The notes: generated by a model not told the origin, from the letters alone. A stretch of DNA of 64,000 nt from Plasmopara viticola (GCA_001695595.3 MBPM02000022.1:558001-622000), one strand, 5' to 3'. Counted from the first letter of the stretch, positions 1-11,494 are shown. Numbers and translations: made by a program.

Positions 1-1
1 G

Positions 2-127
2 GTTGACCTGGCGTTCCTGCTCGAGGCACAGTCCGACGAAGAGCTGCCGGAAGTCATCCTTGGTGCAGTGCGCATGCAACACGTTTCGCTTGACAAACCA
101 CGTCGCATGCCAGCGCTCACGCCTTGA
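2..127 (+). CDS. 3' end of an unidentified plus-strand gene (partial)
   Basis: A frame is open from base 2 to a TGA at 125-127 and gives 41 residues. The composition looks coding: it is rich in Leu, Glu and Asp, begins VDLAFLLEAQ, ends RRMPALTP, and its codons are GC-richer than the flanking DNA. The 5' part lies outside the window, so no function can be given. It is convergent with the CXC gene whose stop lies at 271, leaving about 140 bases that must hold both 3' ends. I saw no recognisable domain. It could be a chance frame, but its codon use is unlike the intergenic DNA that follows. Confidence 0.55.
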   Translation, partial: VDLAFLLEAQSDEELPEVILGAVRMQHVSLDKPRRMPALTP

Positions 128-270
128 AAGTGCACGAACAGAGCATTTCTTACGCACTTGGGTCATCTGGCTCGTACTTGCTGGTCTACTGTACTTGCAG
201 CAAGGGCTAATACACTTCTTCTTTGTCTTTTATTCTGCTACAAGCTCATTATACTTACTTCCTGGCAAGC

Positions 271-3200
271 TTACCTGAGAGTCGAGAGCACAGCAAAACT
301 TGAGTCGCGCTCAATAGCTACCATTTGCGTGCGTGTTTTAGAGTCCACAACGATTCGCGGTTCGAGCTTAATCGGCGGCTTTTCTTGTAGTGTTTCCGCA
401 GCATTCACCTCAGTCGGGATGAAGTTGGCGTGGTCCCACACGGTGTCACCCAAAGCAACTTGGTTCCAAAGGCAACTAACTAAACTTGCATTATGCAAGT
501 CAGCGTTGGTAAGAAAGCCAAAAATTTTAGCGCTAACGTCGCTCTCTACAGGAACGAGCCTAGCTCCAAACAATGGCAGCACAAAGACCCGTTTCGCTAC
601 ACTTGCGGCTGACAATGCAGCCTTTCCGACAACATTGCTTGTTTTGTCGTTACAAGCTTTGCGTTTCTTCAACAGTAGCAAGTTTTGCGCGCCACTTGTG
701 CTACCCTCTCGTTGGATGTCACCATTTCCTCTTATCGGCGAAAGTTTTCGAGAGCGCTTAAGACCATTTCGAAGTCTTATTCGAGGCGAAGACGGTGCAG
801 CGAATGGCATGGATTTTACCTGGCTACGCACTGAGGCATCACTTGAGCTACTGCCACGATTGGATGATAAAAGCCTTGATTGCGAAAGCTCACTACATCC
901 TGGGGATGCCTTGAATGGAACTGACTGTTTAAAAGATTCACGATCAATATGCACACGCTTGCGGAAACCTCGAAGAACTGGCGATACAAAAGTCTCTTCG
1001 AGCTCGTTGGAAAGTGAACTTGTACCGATTGCAACTGCAGCTATCTCATCATTCGCTTGAGTACCTATTGGTGCCTGATTCTTACATTCCTGCATACACA
1101 AATAATAATATGGCACAAGCTTGTCAGTGGCGGGATGTAACATGGCGTGCAACAGCCTGAGAACGTACAATACAGCGACAATTTCCTCCGCAAGGAACAC
1201 CCGCCTGAAAGCACTCGCAATACTTTTTCTGACAAGCTGACTTCTTGCAGTGGCATCCGTGTTTGTGCATCTTTGTAGCCACGATGCTCGCACTCAGTGA
1301 CTGTTGTTGTCGGTGTTTTAAATGACTCGGTGGTGAAAGAAGGACGCTAGGTGAACCACAACTTCTTACAGACTTCAAGACGGATAGGCGACGGCCATTT
1401 GCTGGTGCAGGTGTTATGGTCGGTGTGGCGCCGATTTTAGGCTTGAAAGCGTTCGGATTTCTCTCGAGTCGCGACGCGATGGCTTGCTGTCGAAGATCCC
1501 CTGTCGTAGGGGTGTTTGCGCAGTTCAGGCAATTGCAGCTTGCGTCACAATAGCCACCGCTGGCGAAACACTCGCAATAAAGTTTAAGACACTTGGACTT
1601 TTTGCAATTGCACGGGGCCTTCTTAGGCTCTTTTGCTGAAATCACCATGTCTGCAGAGCTAAGCTGAGCTTTCGATACTGGCTGCAGCGACAACTGCATT
1701 GCAGTTGAGATTGCGACGGGTATCGGCGTTTGGGCCAGGCGATCATTGCAGGTGGACATATCGCTTTGATTTCCAGTGGCCGGTAATGACAAAGCGGACG
1801 TGGTTGAAGCTGTTGTTGTCACTCTTCGCTTGAGTTGCCTCACTGGTGTTGTCACCAAAGCCATTGCCTGTTGAACAGCCAGGAAAGATTCCTGTTTAAT
1901 ATTTGCTGATCGATTGATCTTCGGAGAGGGCATTGAGGCGCACTGTGCCGCTTTTCGCTTCTTTTTGGTGTTGGCTGGAGTTGTCATTGGTAGGTTTGGC
2001 TCTGTCGCTGGACTTGTGTTGCGCACAACAGGGAGAGACCGCGGCGGGTGAGGTCCACGTTGAGCTGCACTTTGCTGACTTTGTTTTCCTTTTCGGAGTG
2101 TAGTCGTCTGGAACTGATGAGCGTCATGGGATTGCCCGTTCCAAGGCTGTAGCGGCGATTGAGTCGTGCGAGGCAACTCTGTTGTCTTTTCTGGCGTTTG
2201 CAGCAATTTACGCTGGACACTGCTAGAAATCAATCTCTTTTTCTCTGCTTTGCGTCGGCAATTATACTGTTTGCGTTTTCTGTCGAAAACACAGAAATAC
2301 TCAGTACTATACTGTCAAGCATCTCCCACGAGCCACACATACAAACTGTTGTTCATAGCTTGAAAATCGCGCGTAGCATGCGAATCTTGCAATGATGAAG
2401 AAGCTTCAAAGGACGCGTGGAGCTTCATTTTAATGAGGCTGTGATTTCGAAGCTTCAATCGTTCATCTTTTCCCGGTGTTGCGCTCGTCGACGCCTGAAT
2501 ATTCGGAAATGAGTCGGTGAATTGCTTGGAAGAAGCCGTCTTATTAGCTGAGCCGGGAGTGGAAGTACCGTCACCAGCAGCTGACAAAATGTGTCGAAAA
2601 TGCAATCCTTTCTTGCTGAAAGTCTCATGAATTAATGAAATGCCATCGTTCCCGCCGGTGGATAGAGCAGACACTTGGTGTTCTTCGTCTATTGATGGTG
2701 GACGTCTATATGGAAAAGACAAGGGATATCAACTTTTTACTTATCCCGAGGATACTGTTACGTACAATCTTGGCACGTCATACGACGAGAGAGGCACAAG
2801 GGGAGAAAATTTTACTGACATAAAAGCATTGTCAATTTCGTCCAGTGGCAATAGTGGAGATAGTGAATTAGCGAACGAAAAAAACGTGTCGTGCTCGCTG
2901 GGACTTGTCAGAGGACCGCTCTGAATGTCATTGGGATCAAGAGGCGAAGCGCGAGTTTGCACCTGCTTGTCATTCCCAACGGGCGACTTGATAGCATCTC
3001 GAGCACTTGATCGACCTTCATCTGCGTCCGTGCACTCGAAACCATCCTTTGATTGTCGAGCATTCAGCTGCTGTTTCCATAGCGACGACAAAATTCGTGG
3101 CGGCGTTGGTACAGTCGTCGCCTTTCTCGATGCTACCGCATCTTTCTCGTTGGAACTGACTGGCTTCTTCTTTGTCTCTAGAATGATCGAGTCATTTGTT

Positions 3201-3649
3201 TCGTGTGCTTGCTGCGATGTTGTTACACGAAGAGACTTCATTGGCGTTTTGACGGCTTGGTGTCTGTTGCCGAAAGCCTCGGCAACCTTTCCGAGCGGCG
3301 ACTTGAAGAAAGTGGCTGGAAAAGACGCACCACTCGAGTCACGAGACAGCGAGAGGGGATTCGATGATCTTGCCACCTCTATGTCTAATGAAGAGCTTGC
3401 AAAGCCGCGTCGATGAGGCCAAGGCATCATTTTTGCGGTTGGATTCATCGGTAGAAAGTCAAAATTGCTGTCAAGCGGGGAGAGGACACTCAATGCATCG
3501 TCACAAACCAAGGTGTGCACTTGCTGCTGCTTCATCCGTAGCTCTGGCTCCTGCTCCGGTTGCGTCATTTTGGCTTGTCGTCGGTCTGTCGTTCGTACTT
3601 CGAGCTCTCCATCGCCACCTTTCGTGCTCTTGATACTTGGCTCGCTCAT
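271..3649 (-). CDS. Tesmin/TSO1/LIN54-type CXC-domain protein with C-terminal F-box
   Basis: I assembled four exons: 3649-2766, 2705-2343, 2279-1169 and 1089-271. All three introns begin GTACGT or GTATGT and end AG, and the frame stays open for 1058 residues. Two cysteine-rich CXC motifs lie at about residues 638-672 and 751-790. Both carry the family spacing C-x-C-x4-C-x3-Y-C-x-C, and they are joined by the usual linker containing RNPNAF. The last intron splits the second motif between CRCI and ECKNQ. CXC proteins bind CHR-type DNA; in animals LIN54 anchors the DREAM cell-cycle complex. At about residues 965-1010 there is an F-box-like segment (ESDVSAKIFGFL, then VSCLWNQVA and VWDHANF), which in other proteins binds SKP1. 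The N-terminal 600 residues are low-complexity, Ser/Pro/Lys-rich and probably disordered. I chose the ATG at 3649 because the frame upstream offers only TTG. Confidence 0.85.
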
Positions 3650-3688
3650 GACTTTCGACAATTTACAGAGTTGCAGACTTTGGAAGAC

Positions 3689-3748
3689 GCGGGAAAAGCG
3701 GCTTCGTTTTGGCGAATCGTAATGCGAGTTGATATATTATGGCGGGAA
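3689..3748 (-). promoter_or_regulatory. Two E2F-like sites upstream of the CXC gene
   Basis: Read on the minus strand, bases 3696-3689 give TTTCCCGC, an exact match to the classical E2F/DP core. Bases 3748-3741 give TTCCCGCC, a close variant. They lie 40 and 92 bases upstream of the ATG at 3649. E2F sites drive cell-cycle genes in animals and plants. That they do so here is inference from position and from the cell-cycle role of LIN54-type proteins. Confidence 0.4.
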
Positions 3749-3749
3749 T

Positions 3750-6030
3750 AAATGAATTTTAATTCAATTATCGAAATACGTTGCGTGTTTATTAATCGAA
3801 ATATATTTTAGTGCTTGTGAGCTAGATTCAATCTAAGTGCTGCTGTTGTTTTACCGAGGGCGGCGAAACATGTCGAATAGACAAACTATCATTTGCAAGT
3901 GTGCAACAAGCCTTTTGTGTCGACCAGTACTGACCCATACCTTCACAAACTTTTGTTAGAATAGAGTATATGCACACCTGTGCTTCACTCTTTAACGACA
4001 TTATACACTACAGATAGTCAATTAAAAAGCTAGCAGGAAGAACTCAGCTGACGGAGTTGTACTATGCTTTTTTCAAGCTCCATTGAAACTAAAGAGTAGA
4101 ATGTACATTTGCTTGAGGTAATTGAGTTTAAGCAGTGCGAAAATTCGTTGGGCAATTAATTACGCACATATTAGGCGATATGAAAAAGAATGTGGTGAAC
4201 CTTAGTAGTCTTAACAAAATGGATCCACAAAAAATTGTGGAATTGTGCTGCTCACAAAAAAATGTAGATAGGACCAAAACACATGGGCTTTGTTCTAAAT
4301 CAATGCATCTTTATATTGCGTCCAGCTTTAAGATCGGTTTAGTGAACAGGCTTTCATCGAAAGATCGTCCTGCACGCTTCTTCCAAATATGTGCCTCCAT
4401 CGCGGCTGGTAGCACATTGAAGCTCAAACTGCCTACTAAAATTCTCCAAAATGTCCGAGATGGATCGTACCGACCTTCCGCGTCGAGCGAATGCATCTGC
4501 TCGAAAATCTTGCCGACTTTCACACGAGCCTAGTGTATGTGATTTTTTCGAACATATACGATGGAGCTAATAGAAAAGCAGTGCATGCCCTGATAACCGC
4601 TGCTCAATGCATATAAGTAGACTTTACTATACTTGGGAGTGTTTGTAGGATACTTATCCGCATCAAGAAGCCTACATAAAGTTCGGTTCGGAATTGAAAG
4701 CACCACATCCATTGTGAGTTTTGTATAACGATCAGCACTAACTCTTGGAATCAGCAGGTAGCAACCGCAAACTTGGCAGGCATTCTAGCCAGCTCAGTCG
4801 AAAGATTGACAAGTCCAACGTTTTGCAGCTGAATAAATCACGCAGCAGTCAAATAAAAATAAATTTCGAGATGAAATTAAAAAAAAAAATTATCTCGAAA
4901 TTTATTTTCAATCCGAGATGAATAAGTCTCCAGGTCTTTCGCATTCTTTGTCTCCGCATCCTACACCAATGACATCCACAGCGACGATTAGAAGCAAGCC
5001 CATGGCCAGGCAAAACAATTAAATTCAGTGCACTGCCATCCATCACATACATCGTCGTCCAATTCGGCGAACCCTTTTCAACCGTTGCCGCAGTCACCGA
5101 CTTCAAAAACGTAAATCAAGAGGCTTTCGACGGAAACTGCACCGAGAACGTGACTGATTTTGAACGGCACATTTAAGTCAAGTAGCCCAGCTACTACGAC
5201 TTAAACAAAAAGGAAACAGCTATGGCCTGTTCAAAGTATGTGGTCCTTGCCAGTACGAACCAATGCCTGCTTTAAACGCCCTGATACGTCAGCAATTCAA
5301 GTAGCAACGATCAAACCCGTTTGTTCGGCAACTTTGAGCTCGATAACAAAAGACGAAGGAGTGGTGAAAAGTACGAAGTCGATCGTCCGCTTCCAAAAGT
5401 GGACACAGCTAAGTGGAACCTGATCCTAAATGGATCCCACGTGTACTTTAGGTCAGTCTTCGGAAATAAGAGTGGGCTCGAAATCGTGCTATTGCTAAAA
5501 ACTCCGCCCCCTTTCAGCGTTATTGGCTTTTTGATACATATATTCCATTCGCATACCTTTTTGCCAAACTTTTCTCTTGTACTTGTACTTTTAAACATCC
5601 CGCGTGCAACGTCTGCATCATACTACAAGCACAAATCGAAGAGTGAGGCATATGACAAGAAATGTTCAATAAAAAAATTAACTAGAATATTCGCGACCTT
5701 CTTATGAGACAATAATGTAAAGTCTTCCTACCGCCCGCACTGCACGAGTTCTTGTCCTTACGTCATCGTTAACTTTATTAATTGCTGCGAGTGGACAGCA
5801 TTTTATCGTAATTGCGTGGATCACACCCTCCTTAGAAAATCTTGAGTCGGCTTTTCGAGTTTAAAATTGCATCTGATAAGACGGCAAAACTCTGTGCAAA
5901 AGCGCCAAAACGCACACTGAGTTAACAAGCCGTTCCGTACAAGCTCTTTCAATATTTAGGAGCAATTATACACGGTCCTCCTCCAGACAACTAGCCCATG
6001 AGCACTCACCTCACGTCGCTTTGTAGCCGT
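3750..6030. other. Intergenic DNA with decayed coding traces and a perfect hairpin
   Basis: There is no intact gene. Bases about 5040-5460 carry plus-strand stretches that look coding but are broken by stops and frame changes (for example NVTDFERHI, LNKKETAMACSKY, and FGNFELDNKRRRS further on). This suggests an old pseudogene of unknown identity. An AT-rich perfect hairpin occupies 4856-4908. The remainder is AT-rich spacer. Confidence 0.35.
4856..4908. repeat. Perfect 17-bp inverted repeat around an A-rich loop
   Basis: Arms at 4856-4872 and 4892-4908 are exact reverse complements (17 of 17). They are separated by a 19-base loop that is mostly A. No coding sequence runs through it. It could be a transposon scar or a single-strand structure; nothing indicates a function. 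Confidence 0.8.
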
Positions 6031-6035
6031 ACGCA

Positions 6036-9000
6036 CTACGCTGCACTACGCTCTTGCTTAATGCAAGGCCGTTCTGAATCCCGGTAGCTCGATCGTGCGG
6101 TGCTGTACTTGCTTTTACTATTCGCTCGCTTATTTCTATAAAATGAACGCGGAGATGGATCCTTCGTTCGATAGTGGCTGCTATGGTCTCGGCTGTGGCT
6201 TCGGCTTGAACTGCGACTTCGACTGTCGGAGCGATCACGGCTGCTGTAAAGTCGCTTGCGCTTTTTTTTGCTTCTTGGGCTTCGCGACCGACTCTTGCTC
6301 CGGCTGTTGCTGCGGCTATCACGTTCTCGATAGCTACTCCCACCGTTGCGATCGGATTTTCGATCCCGACGGTCAAAATAGGATGCATCCCGATAATAAT
6401 CAACATCCCGATTGGCCAAAGACTTCTTGTCTCGACCATTATACTTGACCTCCCCTCGTCTTCGCTCGCGATACCGATCACTGTCGCCGTAATCATCGTA
6501 GTCATCGTAGTCATCGTAGTCGTATCGACTACGCCGTTGATACTTGGCAGCTGAGTCACTTCCTCTACCATAGCGCGTGACGCTACTACTACGACTTCGA
6601 CTCCGTTGCCGGTACCGATCCCTGTCGTCGCTGTGTCCATATCGATACGCGTCTTCCCGGCTTTCGGATTCAGACCAGTGTTCCACCTTGACACGTAACT
6701 CGTTGTCATATCGGTATTTTTTCGTGGAATACTCGTATTGAATGTCGCGTCTAGCTCGGTCGTTTTTCTTGCCACTTTGAGTCCAATCTTTCAACTCGTC
6801 GTCAGTCTTTTTTGTAAATTCGTTCTCATTCACGATAACAGACGGATCCAAACGCAAGCCGCCTAACTTATGTTTGTACGCGAGCTTCACTTTAGCAGCC
6901 TCGTCGCCTTCTATTGCACTGGCCGACAGTACTAGTGCCTCGAAGTCTGTCTGCTGCCTTTTCTTCCATCTCTGAAGCACTCGGTGACTTTGCAAAGCAT
7001 TTCCTTTCAATTCACGATTCACGAGACAATAAGAACAATACCATCATTTTGTTTCAACGGACAGTGTACGTACTTGCTGTGCGTTCGTTAAAGATGTGAC
7101 CTTCTTGACCCGAATTGCACCATTTGAACTTAAAGTCTTTGCCACTGTTCCACGTCGCAATAAAAGCTGCAGCTTCGCCAAGTATTTGTGGTGAGGTATT
7201 CACACATATGGACATATAAAACCTAGAAAAAGTCACATTAGCAACGACAAAGAAGACATTGGAGCACTTTGCAATGACGCACAACTCTTCAAGGACTGAT
7301 TGTGCGTCATCGTTGATCAATGTTCGAACTGTAGAGCATAAAACCCATCACAGAGCAAGATTAACCAGCCACGTAAGCGAGACATGGTAAGATGCTAGAA
7401 CGCACATTTGTCAGGCATCTTTTGCAACACTCGACGGAGGTAGTAAAACGGCATTTCAGTGGTCAGCTCAAAGTCAATGCCTTGAAGCACTTCCATCTCG
7501 TAGTAGAGCAGTTGCAAACGCTCAACTTCTAGTAGCTCTTCGTCACCAGCAAGTAGTGGCTGCTCCAAAATGTCGTACATGATACGGACCATACGCAACA
7601 GTTTCATACGTTTGCTGGATGCTTTTGCTGAGAGAAAGAGGCACGCAGCGGCAAATTTGTATCGTTCTTTGGCATAAATGCCTCGGTCAAACACGCGGTG
7701 GAAATAAATGCACGCGGTGAGCGCTATATCGCTGCTTAGACCGAGACACCGCGACAAAATGTCAATGAAAGCAATAGCCGTATATCGCCAGTGCTGTTTC
7801 TCTTCGACTTTCGAGTCAAAGCTCGAACGCTCAAAGATCAGGGGACAATTCGATCGATCCAATTGTACTTGAGGTGTGCTTGGAGGTGGCACTTTAAACG
7901 ACTGCAGCTGATCAGGAGCCTCAGCTTGTCGTTCCGTCTCACTCCGAGGCAGTGGCATTGGAGCCCGACGAGGCTTGCACTCCCCCATGATGAGACTTTT
8001 CCAAGCTTTGATCTTGGTTGGATACAACTTGAGCTCTTCCCACCGCGCAAGAGTCTTTGTACGATCATTACCAGTGTGAGTCAGCACTCCATCCAATCCA
8101 AACGACAAACGGCCCATTGGGTTACCTTAAACACGCGCTTTCGATTCTCCTCCGTACTGCGTTTGTCACCGGAGCGAATTTCTCGCGCACAAGCATGTAA
8201 AACTTCGTCGATTGTTTGATACCAGTCGCGCTGTATTTGACGCAATCTTTCGCCTTCAAATGACTTCAGAAACTCGTGCAAGACATAAAAGAGCATCAGC
8301 TTTGCTTGAAATCCACGGGCTCCCTCAGCATAAGCTCGCTACAACCAAGCAATAAGCCAAAGACGTTAGTCATTTGAGTACCAGCCAAGACCATTTAATG
8401 CAAAGCAACTACAGAAGTCTATTCCATTAAGCTCACCGCCACCAAATCACACAGCACAGTCAGATACCCCGATAAAAAGAAGGATAACAATACATAACTA
8501 TTCTAGCATACAACGAGGGTGAGACATTGTCCTTTATCCAGTGCAGCTTTTGTGTGAGGTGGTGACTTAGTGACGGCAGCGACTTTATAAAGTACTGTAG
8601 CGTGAATTTAAAGTCTAAATGTACCTGCTTCATCTTGATTTGGAAGCGTAGTGCGTGCTGTGGGAACGAGGCCATGTACTCGGCTGTCTTGGTCACCAAT
8701 TCACGGTTCGTCACGCAGTTCAGTACGTTGTTGAGCACGGTACCAAATTCCGCAATCTCAATTTCCCACTGTGAGTCGGAAAGCAGCGGGCGCTCGGGTT
8801 CTAGCGGCGCCGTAAGCACCGCGAAGACGTCTGGCGGTGTCACGGACTGCGTGTCAGCACCGCTAGAGCTTCGAATGGTACCATTCTTGCGGCGCTTGCG
8901 TTCGGTCGATCGTTTTTTGGGTGATTTCGACAATTTTCGCGGCTTTTTCGACCGTAGGGGCCGGACAGAAGTCGAAGAATCGCCACCGTCGCTCTCGACG

Positions 9001-9170
9001 AGCGAAGTCGATTCTGAGGCTTGTGCCGCACCACTCGAGGCGTTAATTGGCTCGATGGACACTTTATCCATTAGTTCTGCAAATGAAGTACGGTCTGAGG
9101 GTGTGGAGACGGCAGCAACGAGCTCCTCGTGGGCCAAAGAGACTGGTCGATCGCGTCCAGTGTCCCCCAT
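6036..9170 (-). CDS. CID (CTD-interacting) domain + cyclin + RS-tail protein, predicted single gene
   Basis: I assembled six exons: 9170-8625, 8338-8126, 8054-7406, 7328-7283, 7222-7074 and 7003-6036. Their summed length is a multiple of three and gives 856 residues. After a low-complexity basic N-terminus, residues about 135-278 resemble a CID, the helical domain that binds the RNA polymerase II C-terminal repeats. It runs from FGTVLNNVL through LMLFYVLHEFLKS and RKRVFKTLARWEELKLYP. The frame of its last helix continues without a stop into a cyclin fold starting near residue 340 (WRYTAIAFIDIL, KFAAACLFLSAKASS) of the cyclin K/T/L type. It ends in a long Arg/Ser/Asp/Tyr-rich tail, as in cyclin L. 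The expected role is CDK-linked transcription or splicing control. The 8624-8339 intron is the least certain, and the 60-nt intron at 7282-7223 is in frame and could be retained. The alternative is two adjacent genes. Confidence 0.7.
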
Positions 9171-9291
9171 AAACTTCTCCTTCCCCTCCTTTGCGTCTGA
9201 AGGTCTAAATCGCCATAGGCTAAAAATCGAACTTAAGACGACAAATTAATCCGTTTCGAAAAAGTATTTTTAATAAAGATACGGGTACACT

Positions 9292-11436
9292 TTATCGTAA
9301 CATGGCTAATTCCATCTCTGTGGCAATAGAGATGTTATGCGTAGGGCGGTTCCAGTCCGATTCGACCGTGTTTGTATCGTAGTGACCGGGACCCTGCAGC
9401 AAGTGGATCATTTGTTATAAAACGTATCTTAAAGCTGGGTCAAGTTGTGTCGAACGTACCAAAACTGGCATCTTAGATAACTTTTCCTTAAATCGTGGTT
9501 CCTAGCAGTAAATGCACGCACGAAGGAGTGAGGGTGATATTGATTTTCAGGGCAAGTGGTAGCTACGCACCGCTGCGTAGAAAACATTAGATCGAGGCTT
9601 GTGCTGGGTTTTAAGCTCCGAACGCTCGGTGGAGTAAGTTCCGGGTCCCTATTAGCGTAACAAAGTATGTGAGCAGCTTTGCATACTCTGTCAATTGTGT
9701 TACGTACAGGGACAAACATGGCTGAATTTGGCTTGTCCTTCATTCGATCGCTTCCGGATTTAAAAGCACCGCGTGCTCCTGAGGATTCCCACGATCGTTG
9801 CACCTAAAGTGCAGTGGTCACTCTCAAAAAGCATACTTTGCAAATTGTGCAGTGCATACCTCATAATCACCTGGTGACGGGCCAGTCATCTTATGATCTG
9901 TTCGACTTGTAGACGAAGCGAACATAGACGAAGCCTTCAATATTTGACGCTTCTTACTGTTGTGGCTTTGCTGTTGCCGAACCAAGTCGTTTGCTTTCAT
10001 TTCTCGCTCTAATCGAGCCTCAAGTGTCTCGTACTCAACACCGGATAAAATTGTGTCGAAACGTTTCGTAGTGCTGCCAAAATTTGCCACTCGGCTCGTC
10101 TAAAATGAGGAATAGAATAAGTACCGGATCAAGCATCAATCGAAAATCGTCTCGCACCACTTTGTTTAATACTTCCGACACGGCTGACGGTACTTCGTAC
10201 GAACCTGGCGCGGCCAAACACTGATCTCTCGTTTTTGTAGATTCAAAGCGCTCCTTCTTCGAGCTAAATGGGGCCAACTTTCGATCTGGCACTAATTGTT
10301 GTGGCTGAACGTTGCCAGACGGTGCAAGATAGTAAGCCCCGGGTCCTGGAGCAACCTCACTGCATAGACATGTCCAAACAGGGATAAAAACTCGATCCAT
10401 TTTACCGACCTAGAGATGCTTTTACCGTCGTGAAGTGTCAAAGCGTGTCGACGTGCTTCCAAAGAATTGGAGATGCTCCGGCTTTGTCTCGGGCAAAAAT
10501 CCACTTGATTGATTAAAGTCGTAAGCTCCAGGTCCAGGCACACTTTTCGTCGTTGTGATTGGTGCTACTTGCTCTCGAGTAAGCGCAGACTTGAACACAG
10601 CACTAACTCTTGCAGGGTCTTTCAAAGCAGTGCCGTCTTTTATATTCTTGTACTCCCCTGGACCTGGGACCCCCGCCTTTGCTCGGACTTCGTTCTCAAT
10701 GAACCGCATGATTTTTCCCTTCGAAAAGTCAGCTGCGCGTGTCTTGCTAATGCTCTTGAGACCTTTCATAGGTTCATACTCACCGGGTCCTAGTGTATCA
10801 TTTCCACAGCCTGTATATCCAACTTTGACTGGCCTATAGCGAACAAGTCTACCTTGCCCTCCTTGCTCATATCCAAAGCTTTGTGCGACGGTCGGAATTG
10901 ATGGAGCGGTAGGAAGCCTCGCCCACCGGATCTTGTGATTCGATGAAGAAGTTCTCACCACAGCATTTTCAGAGCTGGTGTGTCATATCATTAAATCGCA
11001 ATTAAGCATTCGGCACCTTGTGAACTCATGATTGATAAACCAATGATCATACGTACGCTGTAGCTTGGTGGTCGAAAAAGTCTTGCTTTGAATATGACCC
11101 TGGTCCTGGAGTACTAAACCCCGTGCGCAACTTCGAGTAATCAAGCCGCTGTGACTTGGACTGGAATGCTTCCGTAACCGGCTTGCGGGTGGAAGGTGAT
11201 CCCCAACTAGTTTGGCTGTTGATAGCATAAGCTCCAGGTCCCGGGGTGATCATTGTCGGGCCTTTTGTCGAGCCACGGACGAGTTTCTCACCACACCCAA
11301 ATGCAGCAGCATTCGGTCGTGCATGACCAGATAAAGACGTTTCGTAGCATCCTGGACCAAGGTACGCCGACGTGCGAGCCTGAATCTGCAGACCACCTGG
11401 ACAATTGTCCCGGGTTGTGCGATTCACCCATGCCAT
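9292..11436 (-). CDS. Sperm-tail PG-rich (STPGR/SHIPPO) repeat flagellar protein
   Basis: I assembled eight exons: 11436-11057, 10974-10426, 10359-10158, 10099-9860, 9803-9708, 9648-9571, 9501-9460 and 9393-9292. All have GT-AG introns of 56-82 nt, and together they give 562 residues. The protein is a string of PGPGxY motifs: GPGCYE, TPGPGAY, STPGPGSY, GPGEYEP, PGPGEYKN, PGPGAYDF, PGPGAYYL, APGSYEV, PSPGDYE, GPGTYST and GPGHYDT. Segments such as FGSTSTRFD and FGSTTKRFD lie between them. This is the STPGR/ODF3 family, whose members sit inside or on axonemal microtubules, so zoospore flagella are the likely location. Every expected repeat is recovered once introns are removed, so the gene looks intact. 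The stop lies 121 bases before the start of the CID-cyclin gene on the same strand. Confidence 0.85.
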
Positions 11437-11494
11437 GACTATGTATTAAGCAGCTTTGGCTATTTATAAATAATTTCAACCTTCATGTTGGTCG

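Noticed and set aside
158..1060. Long plus-strand reading frame across 158-1060
   Set aside because: It lies antisense to the last exon of the CXC gene, which has conserved motifs and clean splice sites. The plus-strand frame has no domain and is a shadow.
7395..8117. Stand-alone cyclin starting at the ATG at 8117
   Set aside because: The first 20 residues would come from what looks like an intron, and the following residues complete the CID helix. A separate promoter and start cannot be excluded, so this remains the main alternative.
8081..8296. Separate small minus-strand gene
   Set aside because: Its sequence is the middle of the CID domain. Splicing at 8126/8054 continues it into the next exon with a CTGAC branch site, so it is an exon rather than a gene.
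10509..10839. Plus-strand frames rich in PGPG-like text
   Set aside because: They arise from the palindromic GC content of the repeats of the minus-strand STPGR gene and have no splice or start context of their own.
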